A stretch of 27,599 nt of DNA. Source: an uncultured Acidimicrobiales bacterium (GTDB lineage: Bacteria > Actinomycetota > Acidimicrobiia > Acidimicrobiales > UBA10347). Position numbers and translations under genes: made by a program. Location: NCBI GenBank assembly GCA_937942965.1, contig CALDGN010000205.1, forward strand, positions 1 through 27,599, read 5' to 3'. The stretch's first letter is position 1, and each line of letters begins with the position of its first letter. Below the pieces are notes generated by a model. That model was not told the DNA's origin, did no database searches, and worked only from the letters and a program-made list of their open reading frames with translations. Positions 1 to 8,276 of this stretch are shown here, in pieces.

Positions 1-434
1 TTGACCGTGGTGTAGGTCAGCGTGAAGGGCAGAGCCCATTCGAGAATGCCCTGGGTCTGATCCCATGGCGCACGTGGGCCAATGAGGAACTTGTCAGAAC
101 GCCAGTTGAGTTCACCCTCGGCGTAAGTAAGCCACTGATGGGGCACCGTGCCGTAGATCCAGAAGAGGACGAAGAAGACGTAGACGGAGCCGACCATGGC
201 TTCGCCCCAGGTAACAACCTTGTCAGCCGGGCGGCGCTTGGCGACGATGATCACCGGGATCAGCGAGAGCAGGGCCACAATCCAGCTGGCCACAAAGGCA
301 ACGTTGAGGTAGGGGAACTGGCGTCCGGGCACCGTCAGGCCAACCCAGAGTGCGATGACAGCCATCAGGCCAATCGACACGCCGATGAGGGCTGCCATGA
401 ACTTGGTGATTGCTCCGTCGATGTAGCGCTTCAT
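1..434 (-). CDS. Polytopic membrane protein, N-terminal part (runs off the left edge)
   Basis: The frame is open from ATG at 434 to base 1 (144 codons) with no stop, so the C-terminus lies outside the window. The translation begins MKRYIDGAITKFMAALIGVS. At least three hydrophobic helices are visible: about residues 12-34, 43-64 and 78-95. A Trp- and Tyr-rich segment (FWIYGTVPHQWLTYAEGELN) follows. An AGGAG motif lies about 13 nt before the start, slightly far but usable. It is divergent from a membrane-anchored cytochrome c gene. That arrangement suggests an accessory subunit of a cytochrome bc/aa3-type respiratory cluster, but I do not recognise the family and this role is inference from context. 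The opposite-strand frame at 138-539 is its shadow. Confidence 0.75.
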   Translation of the reverse strand, partial: MKRYIDGAITKFMAALIGVSIGLMAVIALWVGLTVPGRQFPYLNVAFVASWIVALLSLIPVIIVAKRRPADKVVTWGEAMVGSVYVFFVLFWIYGTVPHQWLTYAEGELNWRSDKFLIGPRAPWDQTQGILEWALPFTLTYTTV

Positions 435-550
435 CGAGTCTCGAATTCTCCTGCAGTTGGGCTCGTGAACTCGTTCACAAGCGCAGTGTACAAAGCGCGG
501 GACGGCGCGGTGGCATCCACGGAGCCTGTCTATCAGTGACGCTTCTCACT

Positions 551-583
551 CGCCAAGCATTTGGCGCCTTTTCTCCGAGAAAA
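551..583. promoter_or_regulatory. Two adjacent palindromes in the divergent intergenic region
   Basis: The 261-bp gap between the divergent membrane-protein and cytochrome c genes holds two perfect inverted repeats 2 bp apart. The first is CGCCAA-N4-TTGGCG (551-566). The second is TTTTCTC-C-GAGAAAA (569-583). A possible -10 (TACAGT, 632-637) for the cytochrome gene lies about 50 bp downstream, with TTGTGG at 607-612 as a loose -35 (19-bp spacer). Size and position fit operator sites for a regulator of both genes. The regulator is unknown, and a weak hairpin function is an alternative. Confidence 0.35.
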
Positions 584-695
584 ATTCCCAAGAACGCGCC
601 CGATAGTTGTGGTCCGGGCGACGTGCGGGTCTACAGTCATCGACGGCGCATTCGCGCCCAATTTCTGACGCCTCCTCGAGTCCCCCGGAGCAACG

Positions 696-1520
696 TTGAC
701 CGAAGTACCAGAGCACCTGCTGCAGCGCTCGAAAGATCGCCGCCGAGCCATGGGCCTTGCCGTCGACGATGATGCCGCGGCTCCAGCAGCCGCACCGGCC
801 GCATCCGCCAACGCTCCTGCGGTTGCCGCAGCGGCTGCGCCGGCGATGAAGGCACCTGTGGCAATCGCCCCGAGCGAGCCACCTCCTCCCCCGCCGCCAG
901 AGAGCGAATGGATCACGGCCGCCAAGGATCGCAAGAAGGTTCCGTACTGGGTGATGCCCGTACTCCTCTTCCTGCCCGTCTGGCTGATCATGTACGTCGG
1001 CACGCTCGAAGAGCCGACCCGCAACGAAGGCGTCCTCTACGAGGGCGGCGTCGTGTACGAAGAGAACTGCGCTTCCTGCCACGGTGCAGGCGGCGGCGGT
1101 GGCGTCGGTCCGGCATTCACCAACGGCGCCATCGGCGAAACGTTCGCCGAAGCCGAAGCGCACGTGGCCTGGGTTATCCAGGGTTCACAGGTCTTCACCG
1201 ACGCTGGCCTGGCCACCTACGGCGACAACGCCAAGCCGATCGGCGGCAACAATGGCGCTCTCATGCCAGCGTTCGGCGTCAAGCTGACCGCCGAAGAGCT
1301 GATCGCTGCTGTGTTCTACGAGCGCATCGAACTCGGTGGCCTCGAAGACGAACTGCCACTGGCCGAGGCGATCTGGGACAAGCTTGATCACGGCGAGCTC
1401 GACGGTGAACTGCACTTCGTCGAAGGCGTCGACGGCGACCTCGACGGTACGGGCGAAGTTGTCAGCTACTTCACCGAGAGCCGCGAGTTCCTCGCTGGCG
1501 ACGAGGTTGCTGCCGAATAG
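696..1520 (+). CDS. Membrane-anchored class I cytochrome c
   Basis: This 274-residue protein starts at TTG, with GGAG eight bases upstream (in ccccggagcaacg). Residues 21-70 are a low-complexity Ala/Pro linker ending in seven prolines. One hydrophobic helix follows at about 82-103 (starting VPYWVMPVLL). The C-terminal part is a single-haem cytochrome c domain with a CASCH motif (Cys125, Cys128, His129). A Met in NGALMPAFG near residue 190 is the likely sixth haem ligand. A long cytoplasmic N-terminus, one anchor and an outward-facing haem domain fit an electron shuttle between a bc-type complex and a terminal oxidase. It is divergent from the membrane gene at 434. The acidic C-terminal tail, after about residue 205, has no known role. 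The fold is clear; the exact respiratory partner is inferred. Confidence 0.9.
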   Translation: MTEVPEHLLQRSKDRRRAMGLAVDDDAAAPAAAPAASANAPAVAAAAAPAMKAPVAIAPSEPPPPPPPESEWITAAKDRKKVPYWVMPVLLFLPVWLIMYVGTLEEPTRNEGVLYEGGVVYEENCASCHGAGGGGGVGPAFTNGAIGETFAEAEAHVAWVIQGSQVFTDAGLATYGDNAKPIGGNNGALMPAFGVKLTAEELIAAVFYERIELGGLEDELPLAEAIWDKLDHGELDGELHFVEGVDGDLDGTGEVVSYFTESREFLAGDEVAAE

Positions 1521-1546
1521 CGGTTGCCCAACTGAACTTCTCGACG

Positions 1547-1575
1547 CTGGCCCGGGCACATGCCCGGGCCAGTTT
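1547..1575 (+). terminator. Strong GC hairpin after the cytochrome c gene
   Basis: A perfect 12-bp inverted repeat, CTGGCCCGGGCA (1547-1558) and TGCCCGGGCCAG (1561-1572), has only CA between the arms and is followed by TTT. It lies 27 nt after the cytochrome c stop and ends before the aminotransferase promoter. This fits a factor-independent terminator with a short U-tract, as is common in actinobacteria. Confidence 0.7.
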
Positions 1576-1608
1576 CGCGTCTGGGCATCTGGCGTTACGG
1601 CGCGGAAC

Positions 1609-1620
1609 TAGAGTGCGGCG
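1609..1620 (+). promoter_or_regulatory. -10 box for a predicted leaderless aminotransferase mRNA
   Basis: TAGAGT (1609-1614) matches the TANNNT form of actinobacterial -10 elements and ends exactly 6 nt before the ATG at 1621. No Shine-Dalgarno sequence precedes that ATG. Transcription would begin at or next to the start codon. No clear -35 is seen. Confidence 0.5.
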
Positions 1621-2769
1621 ATGCCTCATGTGGGACGTACGGACGGCCTGGTTCACTCACCGATCGGAGCGGCGTTTGCGCTGCTTGCGGCCCACACGCC
1701 CCAGCGGCCCCTGCTGAATCTGTCCCAAGCGGCGCCGAGCTTTGCGCCACCAGAGGTCGTTGCGTCCCGCGTCGCCGAAGTCGCCCACGATCCTGACGGG
1801 GCCCGGTACGTGCCTCAAGAAGGGCTTCCCGAGCTCCGGGTCGCGCTCGCCGATGAGCTGACCCGCCTGTACCCCGGTGCCGTCGAGGCAGATCAGGTCT
1901 TGATCACCGCCGGCTGCAACCAAGCGTTTTGCGTCGTTTCGTCGGCCCTGACATCGCCGGGCGACAACATCATCATTGCGCTGCCCTTCTACTTCAACCA
2001 CGACATGTGGCTCCAGGTCGAGGGCGTCGAGCGCCGCTATGTCGGTGGCGTCGATGCGGGTGCGCCCGATATCGAGGCCCTTGCGACCGCAATCGACGAC
2101 CGCACCCGAGCACTCGTCCTCGTCTCCCCCGGCAATCCCAGCGGTGCGATCCTCTCGCCCGACGAACTCGCCGCCTACTTCGAGCTCTGCGTCGACCACG
2201 ACATCACGCTCGTGCTCGACGAGACGTACCGCTCCTATCGCGGCACCGACGCACCTGCCCACAACCTCTACGACCGCCCGGGGTGGTCCGAACACCTGGT
2301 CACGCTGCACAGCTTCAGCAAGGACCTGGCCATTCCCGGCTATCGGGTCGGCGCAGCCGTCGGCGACCCGGCATTTCTGGCCGAGGCCATGAAGCTCGTT
2401 GACTGCGTCGCGATCTGTGCTCCCCGGATCGGCCAAGAGGCCGCGTTGGCGGGTTTGCGCCACGCAACCGAGTGGCGCGCCGAACAAGCAGCCCGCATCG
2501 GCGAGCGCCAACGCCACTTCGAATCGGTGATGGCCGAGCGACCCGGCGGCTACGAACTCGTGAGCAGCGGCGCGTACTTCGGGTGGGTCCGTCACCCCTT
2601 CGAGGACCGAGACACCCTCGACGTCGTCGCGTCGTTGCTGCATGAACGAGATGTGTTGACGATCCCGGGCACGGCGTTCACCCCAGGCGACGAGCGGATG
2701 CTGCGGTTCAGTTTCGCGAACCTCGATGCCGCCGAAATCGACGAGTTGGCGGCACGCCTCGCCGAATAG
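1621..2769 (+). CDS. Class I/II PLP-dependent aminotransferase
   Basis: This 382-residue protein has the fold-type I aminotransferase plan. The N-terminal substrate segment includes NLSQAAPSFAPP, followed by the glycine-containing GARYVPQEGLPELR. TAGCNQAF is the PLP-phosphate loop, SPGNPSG holds the conserved Asn, and LDETYRSY holds the Asp that contacts the pyridine nitrogen. Lys234, in SFSKDLAIPGYRVG, is the expected Schiff-base lysine. Near the C-terminus RFSFAN supplies the carboxylate-binding Arg. Length is normal for the family. It should transfer an amino group from an amino acid to a 2-oxo acid in the cytoplasm, but the substrate cannot be read from the sequence. It stands alone between a terminator and a 274-bp gap. 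The start at 1621 is supported by the -10 box 6 nt upstream. Confidence 0.92.
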   Translation: MPHVGRTDGLVHSPIGAAFALLAAHTPQRPLLNLSQAAPSFAPPEVVASRVAEVAHDPDGARYVPQEGLPELRVALADELTRLYPGAVEADQVLITAGCNQAFCVVSSALTSPGDNIIIALPFYFNHDMWLQVEGVERRYVGGVDAGAPDIEALATAIDDRTRALVLVSPGNPSGAILSPDELAAYFELCVDHDITLVLDETYRSYRGTDAPAHNLYDRPGWSEHLVTLHSFSKDLAIPGYRVGAAVGDPAFLAEAMKLVDCVAICAPRIGQEAALAGLRHATEWRAEQAARIGERQRHFESVMAERPGGYELVSSGAYFGWVRHPFEDRDTLDVVASLLHERDVLTIPGTAFTPGDERMLRFSFANLDAAEIDELAARLAE

Positions 2770-3043
2770 ACGGCTTCGCCCACCCAAAATTCCGCGCACG
2801 GTGGCCTTCTAGCCCACTGCGGTACAACCTGGACCAGCGGACTCATACCCAGTTTGTCTAACCCGGATGGGTAAGTCGCGTTTCGTTGGTCACACGGCCT
2901 CCCCATTTTGGGTCGAGCCAATGGCCTCAGATCGCGTGCAGAGCTTCTTGATCAGCTCATGGGTGCCTCGTGGACGCCGATCGTCTTCTCCGACCGATGG
3001 ATAGCGGCGACCTGGCCGGACCACGACGCGGAGAACCCCCCAC
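2770..3043 (+). other. 274-bp intergenic region upstream of amt
   Basis: No gene is convincing here, and the frames crossing it are shadows. An ACCC-ggat-GGGT inverted repeat lies near 2860-2872 and could be regulatory. I could not recognise a clear GlnR or AmtR site or a promoter. The amt ribosome binding site (GGAG about 9 nt before 3044) is at its right end. Confidence 0.4.
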
Positions 3044-4525
3044 ATGTACAAGAAACTCTTGGCTACAGCACTCGGAGGCGGCGGACTACTTGTCCTGCTC
3101 ACCACGCCGGCTTCCGCCCAGTCCACGAGCGCCCAGTCCTCGGGCGATATCGCCGCTGGCGCCGCCGCCCAGCTCGCATCCGACGCTTCGGCAATCGATC
3201 TGGCAGTACTCACCGACAACGTGTTCGTGCTCATCTGCGCCGCCCTTGTGGTGTTCATGCAGGCAGGGTTCGCCATGGTCGAGGCCGGACTGACCCGAGC
3301 CAAGAACGCCGCGCACATGATGCTGAAGAACTTGCTCGACTTCGTGGTCGGTGCAACGGGCTTCGCCCTCATGGGCTACCACATCGCCTTTAGCGGCGCG
3401 AGCTACTTCGGTTTCGACTGGCTCTGGGGCGCTCCTGACTCACCGGCTCCCGGCGCCGAGAACCTGACCATGCCGGTCCACTTCTTGTTCAACATGGCGT
3501 TCGCCGCTGCCGCTTCGACCATCGTGTCCGGCGCCGTCGCCGAGCGAGTGAAGTTCCGCGCCTACTTCATCTACGCCGTCGCTATCTCGTCGTTCATCTA
3601 CCCCACCGTCGTGAACTGGGTCTGGGGTGGCGGCTGGCTCAGCGACCTCAACACGCCGTTCATTGACTTCGCTGGCGGCACGGTCGTGCACGTCACCGGC
3701 GGCGTCTGCGCCCTCATGGGCTCCAAAATCACCGGCGCTCGCATCGGTCGCTACAACGCCGACGGCACCTCGAACCCGATCCCTGGCCACAACGTTCCGC
3801 TCGCCATCCTCGGCGTCTTCATTCTTCTCATCGGCTGGTTCGGCTTCAACAGTGGCTCGTTCCTCTCTGCTGACCTTCAGATCGGCCACATTGGTGTGGT
3901 CACCGCACTTGGTGCTGCAACCGGCGCCATCGGCGCACTCATCACCTCGGTCCTGACCGTCAAGACGCCAGACGTGACCCTGGTCGGTAACGGCTTGCTC
4001 GGCGGTCTGGTCGCCATTACCGCTGGCGCCCTCAACCTGTCGGTGTTCGGTGCCATGACGACCGGCTTCGTCGGCGGCGTTATCGCAACGCTCGGCGTGC
4101 TCGCACTCGACCGCTTCCGCATCGACGATCCCGTTGGCGCCATTCCCGTGCACATGCTCGCTGGTGCCTGGGGCACCATCGCCGTTGGCTTGCTCGCTGA
4201 CCCTGACGCTGTCGTCGGTGGCGGCGGCCCGGTTGGCTTCCTCTACGGCGGCAGCATCAACCTGCTCGTCGCCCAGTTCCTCGGACTGTTCGTCATCGCC
4301 GGCTTCGTGGCCGTCTGCTCGGGAACGATGTTCCTGGTCATGCGTGAACGTGGCCAGCTGCGAGTCAGCCCCGAAGAAGAAATGCTCGGCATGGATCTGG
4401 CCGAACACGCCACGCCTGCCTACAACGACGACTCCGTCGGTATGGACGCCTTCCTCCAGGACTGGACGCCAGACATCGGTAGCGACCTCGGCGTCGACGA
4501 TGACTGGCTCGACGCCGGCGTATAG
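3044..4525 (+). CDS. amt: Amt/AmtB-type ammonium channel
   Basis: This 493-residue protein begins with a signal-peptide-like segment (Lys-Lys, hydrophobic stretch, then TTPASA), as in AmtB. About eleven transmembrane helices follow. The family signatures are visible: MQAGFAMVEAGLTRAKNA, MNWVWGGG-like VVNWVWGGGWL, and the two pore histidines in AGGTVVHVTGG and IPVHMLAGAWG. It should conduct ammonium/ammonia across the cytoplasmic membrane. The cytoplasmic tail after the last helix is about 60 residues and strongly acidic (it ends GVDDDWLDAGV). That is longer than needed for simple GlnK docking, and no glnK/glnB gene is adjacent. Start is ATG with GGAG upstream. A SHOCT protein and the conservon genes follow on the same strand after short gaps. 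Confidence 0.96.
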   Translation: MYKKLLATALGGGGLLVLLTTPASAQSTSAQSSGDIAAGAAAQLASDASAIDLAVLTDNVFVLICAALVVFMQAGFAMVEAGLTRAKNAAHMMLKNLLDFVVGATGFALMGYHIAFSGASYFGFDWLWGAPDSPAPGAENLTMPVHFLFNMAFAAAASTIVSGAVAERVKFRAYFIYAVAISSFIYPTVVNWVWGGGWLSDLNTPFIDFAGGTVVHVTGGVCALMGSKITGARIGRYNADGTSNPIPGHNVPLAILGVFILLIGWFGFNSGSFLSADLQIGHIGVVTALGAATGAIGALITSVLTVKTPDVTLVGNGLLGGLVAITAGALNLSVFGAMTTGFVGGVIATLGVLALDRFRIDDPVGAIPVHMLAGAWGTIAVGLLADPDAVVGGGGPVGFLYGGSINLLVAQFLGLFVIAGFVAVCSGTMFLVMRERGQLRVSPEEEMLGMDLAEHATPAYNDDSVGMDAFLQDWTPDIGSDLGVDDDWLDAGV

Positions 4526-4591
4526 CTCGGCTCTGCGAACAACTGATGACGACCACGAACGACCACAGACGGAACGAAAGGAGCCCAGCCG

Positions 4592-4897
4592 ATGGCATCA
4601 CGCAAAGAAGAACTGCTCGCCGCAGCTCGTGAGCAGCTGACGAATGAGAAGCACGCTCGGGCGACCGGCACATCAAATGGCTCCGCAGCTCCCGAGATTC
4701 GCTACCGAGGCCAAGTGCTCCGAGGCGGTAGTGCGGGTACGCCCGGCAGCGGCATCGGCGCCCAGTCTGCCCGTGGCGGTGGGGGCGGCGACGACGTCCG
4801 GGCCGCGCTCCAAAAGGTTAAAGACCTGTACCACGACGGCCTGATTTCACGGGCCGAAGCCGAGCAGAAGCGCTCCGAGATTCTCGGCCGCCTGTGA
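4592..4897 (+). CDS. Small SHOCT-domain protein
   Basis: This 101-residue protein has a strong AAAGGAG ribosome binding site before ATG. The first 75 residues are polar and rich in Gly/Ser, with a charged helical N-terminus (RKEELLAAAREQLTNEK). The last 30 residues, starting VRAALQKVKDLYHDGLISRA, match the SHOCT pattern: a short amphipathic helix, 'L-x-D/E-x-G-L-I-S', then a charged helix ending in the last residue. SHOCT motifs usually sit at protein ends and are thought to mediate oligomerisation or attachment. There is no membrane segment. It lies between amt and the first conservon kinase (66 and 67 nt gaps), so it may be an adaptor for either. That role is inferred from position only. 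Confidence 0.8.
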   Translation: MASRKEELLAAAREQLTNEKHARATGTSNGSAAPEIRYRGQVLRGGSAGTPGSGIGAQSARGGGGGDDVRAALQKVKDLYHDGLISRAEAEQKRSEILGRL

Positions 4898-4964
4898 GCT
4901 TCCCGATGACGAATCCCCTGAACGTGACCCCCCATTCGACCCCCTCCAGGACCGAGGTGAACCG

Positions 4965-6758
4965 ATGAGCATTCGAAGCAAACTCATCATGATGCTGGCG
5001 ATTCCGCTGGCCGCCCTTGCACTCGTCGGAGCCCTTGGTTTCCGTGGCCAGAGCGCCGCAGCCAACGAGGCCTCGACCGCACTTGGCGACGACAGCGTCG
5101 TCCAGGGCATCAACACGGCGATCAAGGCGATCGGCGCCGAGCGTCTCGCCACCGTGGCCGGCACGCCCGCCGACGAGCTCGACGAGATTCGAGCTGCGAC
5201 CGATGTCAGCTTGGCCGTAGCTGCCGAGAACGCAGCGACCGAGAACCTGCCCGGTGTGCAGGCCGCGGTCACGAACGCCGCCAACCAGCTCACCGGCGCC
5301 CGCTCCCAGGCTGCGCTTGTTGACCAGGTGGTCGACATGAACAGCACCACCGACGAACTGCGCTCGATCCGAAGCCGTGTCACCGTCGACTACCCGTCGT
5401 CGGACAGCTTCGCCGAGGCGACCTCGATCGACCTGGCGGTCGACATTGCCGATCGCCAAGACGCCATCTGGCTTGAGTACGTGGCCGCGGACACGATCAC
5501 GGCTGACCTCGCCGAGCGCCTGACCGCCGAAACGGTTGCGACCGAACTCCTCCGCGATCAGATCATCGAGATCGCACCCGAGGCACACATCACTCCGTTG
5601 AACGCCAGCCTCGCCAGCGACGCTGACGGCAACGTCGAGCGCGCCGGCATCGAGGCACTCGGCCGCTTCGAACGCGGCGAAGCGCCGCTCGCCGACGGCC
5701 CGACCCTCGAAGCAGTCACCGCCTCGCACCTGGACTGGTACGGCCACGCCGTGATGCTCCAGGACGACGTGAGCGCGAACCTGGCCCAGCGCGCTGCTGA
5801 CGCCGAGTCCCGCCAGAACCTGTTTGCTCTGTTGGGCACGCTTGGTCTGCTCGTGCTCTTCGGCCTGATCTACGTGGTGTACCGCTCGGTGGTCCGCCCG
5901 CTGAACGACCTCCTCGATGGCGCCGAACGCGTCGCCTCGGACCGTCTTCCTTCGGTGGTGTCCGAGCTCCGCACCATTGGTTCGAGCGACGCGAACGTGT
6001 CCCTTGAGCCACTGCCTCGCCAGACCGACGACGAGCTCGGCTCTCTCGTTGACGCCTTCAACGACGTGCAGCTCACGGCCTTTGACCTTGCGGTCGAACA
6101 GGCCCGAAGCCGCCGCAATATCGCCGAGATGTTCGTGAACCTCGGTCGCCGTAACCAGAAGCTTCTGCAGCGCATGCTGCACGTGCTGTCCGACCTGGAA
6201 CAGGACGAGAAGGACGGCGACAAGCTCGAGCGTCTGTTCGAGCTCGATCACATGACGACTCGTATGCGGCGCAACGCCGAGAGCTTGCTCGTGGTCGCCG
6301 GCACGAAGACCCCACGCCAGTGGGCCAAGCCGGTCCCGGCCGCCGATGTCGTGCGCAGTGCGCTCGCCGAGGTGCAGGAGTACCAGCGAGTCGATGTCGC
6401 CAACCTGGCCGACGCGCCAATGGCCGGCAATGCCGTCACCGACGTCACCCACCTGCTCGCTGAGCTGCTCGAGAACTCGCTGCAGTTCTCCGATCCCGAA
6501 TCGCGAGTCACGGTTTCGGCCCGCTGGCACGACGAGGGCTATCGCATTGTGGTGTCCGACCAGGGCTTCGGCATGTCCGACGAGGAGCTCGCCGAACACA
6601 ACAGCCTGATCGCGAACCCTCCTCCGCCGGACCAGGCACCGACTCGCTTCCTCGGCTTGTTCGTGGTTGGCCACTTGGCTGCTCGCCACGGCATCAGCGT
6701 GGTGCTGTCCGACGGCACCGTTGCTGGCACCGACGCCCGCATCACGATTCCGACCTAA
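4965..6758 (+). CDS. cvnA: Conservon sensor histidine kinase-like protein (CvnA type), first copy
   Basis: This 597-residue protein has an excellent GAGGTGA ribosome binding site before ATG. Order: transmembrane helix at about 7-27; a roughly 255-residue extracytoplasmic, mainly helical sensor domain (28-284, nitrate/nitrite-sensor-like as in other CvnA proteins); second transmembrane helix about 285-306; HAMP-like linker starting with SVVRPLNDLL; then the conserved block MFVNLGRRNQKLLQRML and LFELDHMTTRMRRNAESLL. A C-terminal HATPase_c domain follows. Its N-box ELLENSLQFS (Asn504) and G1 box SDQGFGM are intact, and GLFVVGHLAARHG follows. In Streptomyces such proteins carry a long disordered tail. 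Here a TAA stop follows the ATPase domain directly, and the tail is encoded by the next frame. It heads the canonical A-B-C-D conservon order. The ligand is unknown. Confidence 0.92.
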   Translation: MSIRSKLIMMLAIPLAALALVGALGFRGQSAAANEASTALGDDSVVQGINTAIKAIGAERLATVAGTPADELDEIRAATDVSLAVAAENAATENLPGVQAAVTNAANQLTGARSQAALVDQVVDMNSTTDELRSIRSRVTVDYPSSDSFAEATSIDLAVDIADRQDAIWLEYVAADTITADLAERLTAETVATELLRDQIIEIAPEAHITPLNASLASDADGNVERAGIEALGRFERGEAPLADGPTLEAVTASHLDWYGHAVMLQDDVSANLAQRAADAESRQNLFALLGTLGLLVLFGLIYVVYRSVVRPLNDLLDGAERVASDRLPSVVSELRTIGSSDANVSLEPLPRQTDDELGSLVDAFNDVQLTAFDLAVEQARSRRNIAEMFVNLGRRNQKLLQRMLHVLSDLEQDEKDGDKLERLFELDHMTTRMRRNAESLLVVAGTKTPRQWAKPVPAADVVRSALAEVQEYQRVDVANLADAPMAGNAVTDVTHLLAELLENSLQFSDPESRVTVSARWHDEGYRIVVSDQGFGMSDEELAEHNSLIANPPPPDQAPTRFLGLFVVGHLAARHGISVVLSDGTVAGTDARITIPT

Positions 6759-6761
6759 GTC

Positions 6762-7799
6762 ATGAGCGATGCCGCCGATCCCGCAAAGGCTCGGGTCGCC
6801 GTCGAGACCGACGATTCTGGCCTCGAGGCTCATCTGGCTTCCGACATCGACTTCGATGCCGAGCTTTCGAAGCTCACGGCCGAAGCTGCTGCTCGTACCG
6901 AGACCGAGATCGTCATGGATGCGCTTCCGGTCCGCGGCCAGCCTGTCGACGATGAGATCAACCTGACGGACCTGCCGAGCCGTTCGGTCAACCCGGTCGA
7001 AGACGCAGCTCCGGCTGCCGATGACCCCGCTCCGGCGCCGAGTGCGTTCGGCGACCACGTGCCTGCTCCATCCGAAGCAGACGAGGTCGCTGAGGTCGTC
7101 GACGAGCCGACCGCCGAGGTCCCCGTTGTCGCCGAGCACGTCACCGAACTCGCCGCCGACGCAGGCGACGCCGACGCGATGGGCGACCACGCCGACAGCA
7201 TGTGGATCGATCCCAGCGAGATGGTCGTGCCCGCACCCAAGGCCGAGACCGTGTCCGAGCCAGAGCCGGCTCCATTCAGCACGGCCGCTGCAGCTGAGCC
7301 GCAGCCGGCACCGGCCGCCGACACTGCGATCGACTTCAGCCGCTTGCCAGAACCTCCGACGTTCACGGCACCTGTCGAGGTCGCACCCCAGCCTGTCGCC
7401 AAGGCCGCACCTGTGGTGCCGGCACCGCTTCCTGTTGCCGCAGCACCTGCACCAGCAGCACCTGCACCGGCAGCACCCGCACCGACAGCACCGGTCGCAG
7501 CAGCGCCAGCACCAGCGGTACCGACACCGGCAGCACCGCCTGTCCCCGCAGCGCCTGCTGTCGATATGGGCATGGACATGGGTATGGGCATGGGTGATCT
7601 CCCGATGCGCACGCCTCGGGCTGCGCTCGCCGAACAAAGCGGGCTCGGCTCGCCAGCACCGGCAGCTCCAGCAGCTCCGGCTGCAGCCGCCCCAACCGCG
7701 GCACCGGCAAACGACAACGCAGTGACCGCCGCCAAGACCAGCTCGCAGTTCTCGGCCTTCCAGGCCGGCGTGCAGCGCAGCGAAGACCAGCGCAGCTGA
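6762..7799 (+). CDS. Ala/Pro-rich disordered protein: separately encoded tail of the CvnA kinase
   Basis: This 345-residue protein begins with ATG 3 nt after the kinase stop and in the same reading frame (TAA-GTC-ATG). It has no Shine-Dalgarno of its own, so translation probably depends on reinitiation or, less likely, readthrough. The first 180 residues are acidic. Residues about 215-270 are almost only Ala, Pro and Val, with PAAPAPAAPAP-like repeats. A short Met/Gly run (MGMDMGMGMG) precedes LPMRTPRAALAEQSGL. The end (FSAFQAGVQR) resembles the short conserved motif that ends the disordered tails of fused CvnA kinases. I therefore read it as the detached kinase tail, probably a flexible tether or docking region. 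There is no enzymatic domain. It is certainly coding; its function is inferred. Confidence 0.8.
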   Translation: MSDAADPAKARVAVETDDSGLEAHLASDIDFDAELSKLTAEAAARTETEIVMDALPVRGQPVDDEINLTDLPSRSVNPVEDAAPAADDPAPAPSAFGDHVPAPSEADEVAEVVDEPTAEVPVVAEHVTELAADAGDADAMGDHADSMWIDPSEMVVPAPKAETVSEPEPAPFSTAAAAEPQPAPAADTAIDFSRLPEPPTFTAPVEVAPQPVAKAAPVVPAPLPVAAAPAPAAPAPAAPAPTAPVAAAPAPAVPTPAAPPVPAAPAVDMGMDMGMGMGDLPMRTPRAALAEQSGLGSPAPAAPAAPAAAAPTAAPANDNAVTAAKTSSQFSAFQAGVQRSEDQRS

Positions 7800-7830
7800 C
7801 TCCCCCGAACTTCGAAGAAAGCAGAACCCC

Positions 7831-8247
7831 ATGAGCAACCAAGAATCAGGCAGCTTCGGCTGGCTCTTGAACACCTTCGTCCACGAAACGACGGGTGTCG
7901 ACCATGCCCTCGCCGTGTCCGCTGACGGCATCAAGTTGGCCGCATCGAACGGCCTGACCGGCGCCATCGTCGACCAATTCGCCGCGATCGCCTCGGGCCT
8001 TTCCAGCCTGACGCACGGCGCCGCCCGCTGCTTCGGCGAGCCCAGCGTTGACCGCATCATGATCGAGATGACCAACAGCTTCTTGATCATCGGCACGATC
8101 AACGAAGGCTCGGTCCTCGGTGTCGTCACCGGCAAGGACCATGACCTCGGTCTTGTCGTCTACGAGATGACGATGTTCGCCGATCGCGCCGGACGGGTCC
8201 TGACCCCTGCGTTGATCGACGAGCTCAAGAACACCCTCCGGGTCTGA
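7831..8247 (+). CDS. cvnB: Roadblock/LC7-domain protein (CvnB type)
   Basis: This 138-residue protein has a single Roadblock/LC7 fold. The start (FGWLLNTFVHETTGVDHALA) and the middle (ASGLSSLTHGAARCFGE) are near-diagnostic for CvnB of actinobacterial conservons. Length is normal. These dimeric proteins are known to bind Ras-like GTPases or the partner kinase and act as regulators of GTP turnover. It follows the kinase-tail gene by 31 nt and precedes the DUF742 gene by 29 nt. It is the only Roadblock protein in a locus with two GTPases, so it may serve both. The ribosome binding site (AGAAAG) is only moderate. Confidence 0.95.
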   Translation: MSNQESGSFGWLLNTFVHETTGVDHALAVSADGIKLAASNGLTGAIVDQFAAIASGLSSLTHGAARCFGEPSVDRIMIEMTNSFLIIGTINEGSVLGVVTGKDHDLGLVVYEMTMFADRAGRVLTPALIDELKNTLRV

Positions 8248-8276
8248 GCCGCAACCCCCGTACCGAGGAGCGTTCT

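Noticed and set aside
2820..2920. GlnR/AmtR-type nitrogen control site before amt
   Set aside because: No sequence close enough to a known consensus was found, only a weak ACCC/GGGT inverted repeat.
4818..8135. 1105-codon open frame on the - strand
   Set aside because: It runs antisense to the well-supported kinase, tail and Roadblock genes. Its translation is Arg/Cys/His-rich low-complexity sequence typical of a shadow frame in GC-rich DNA.
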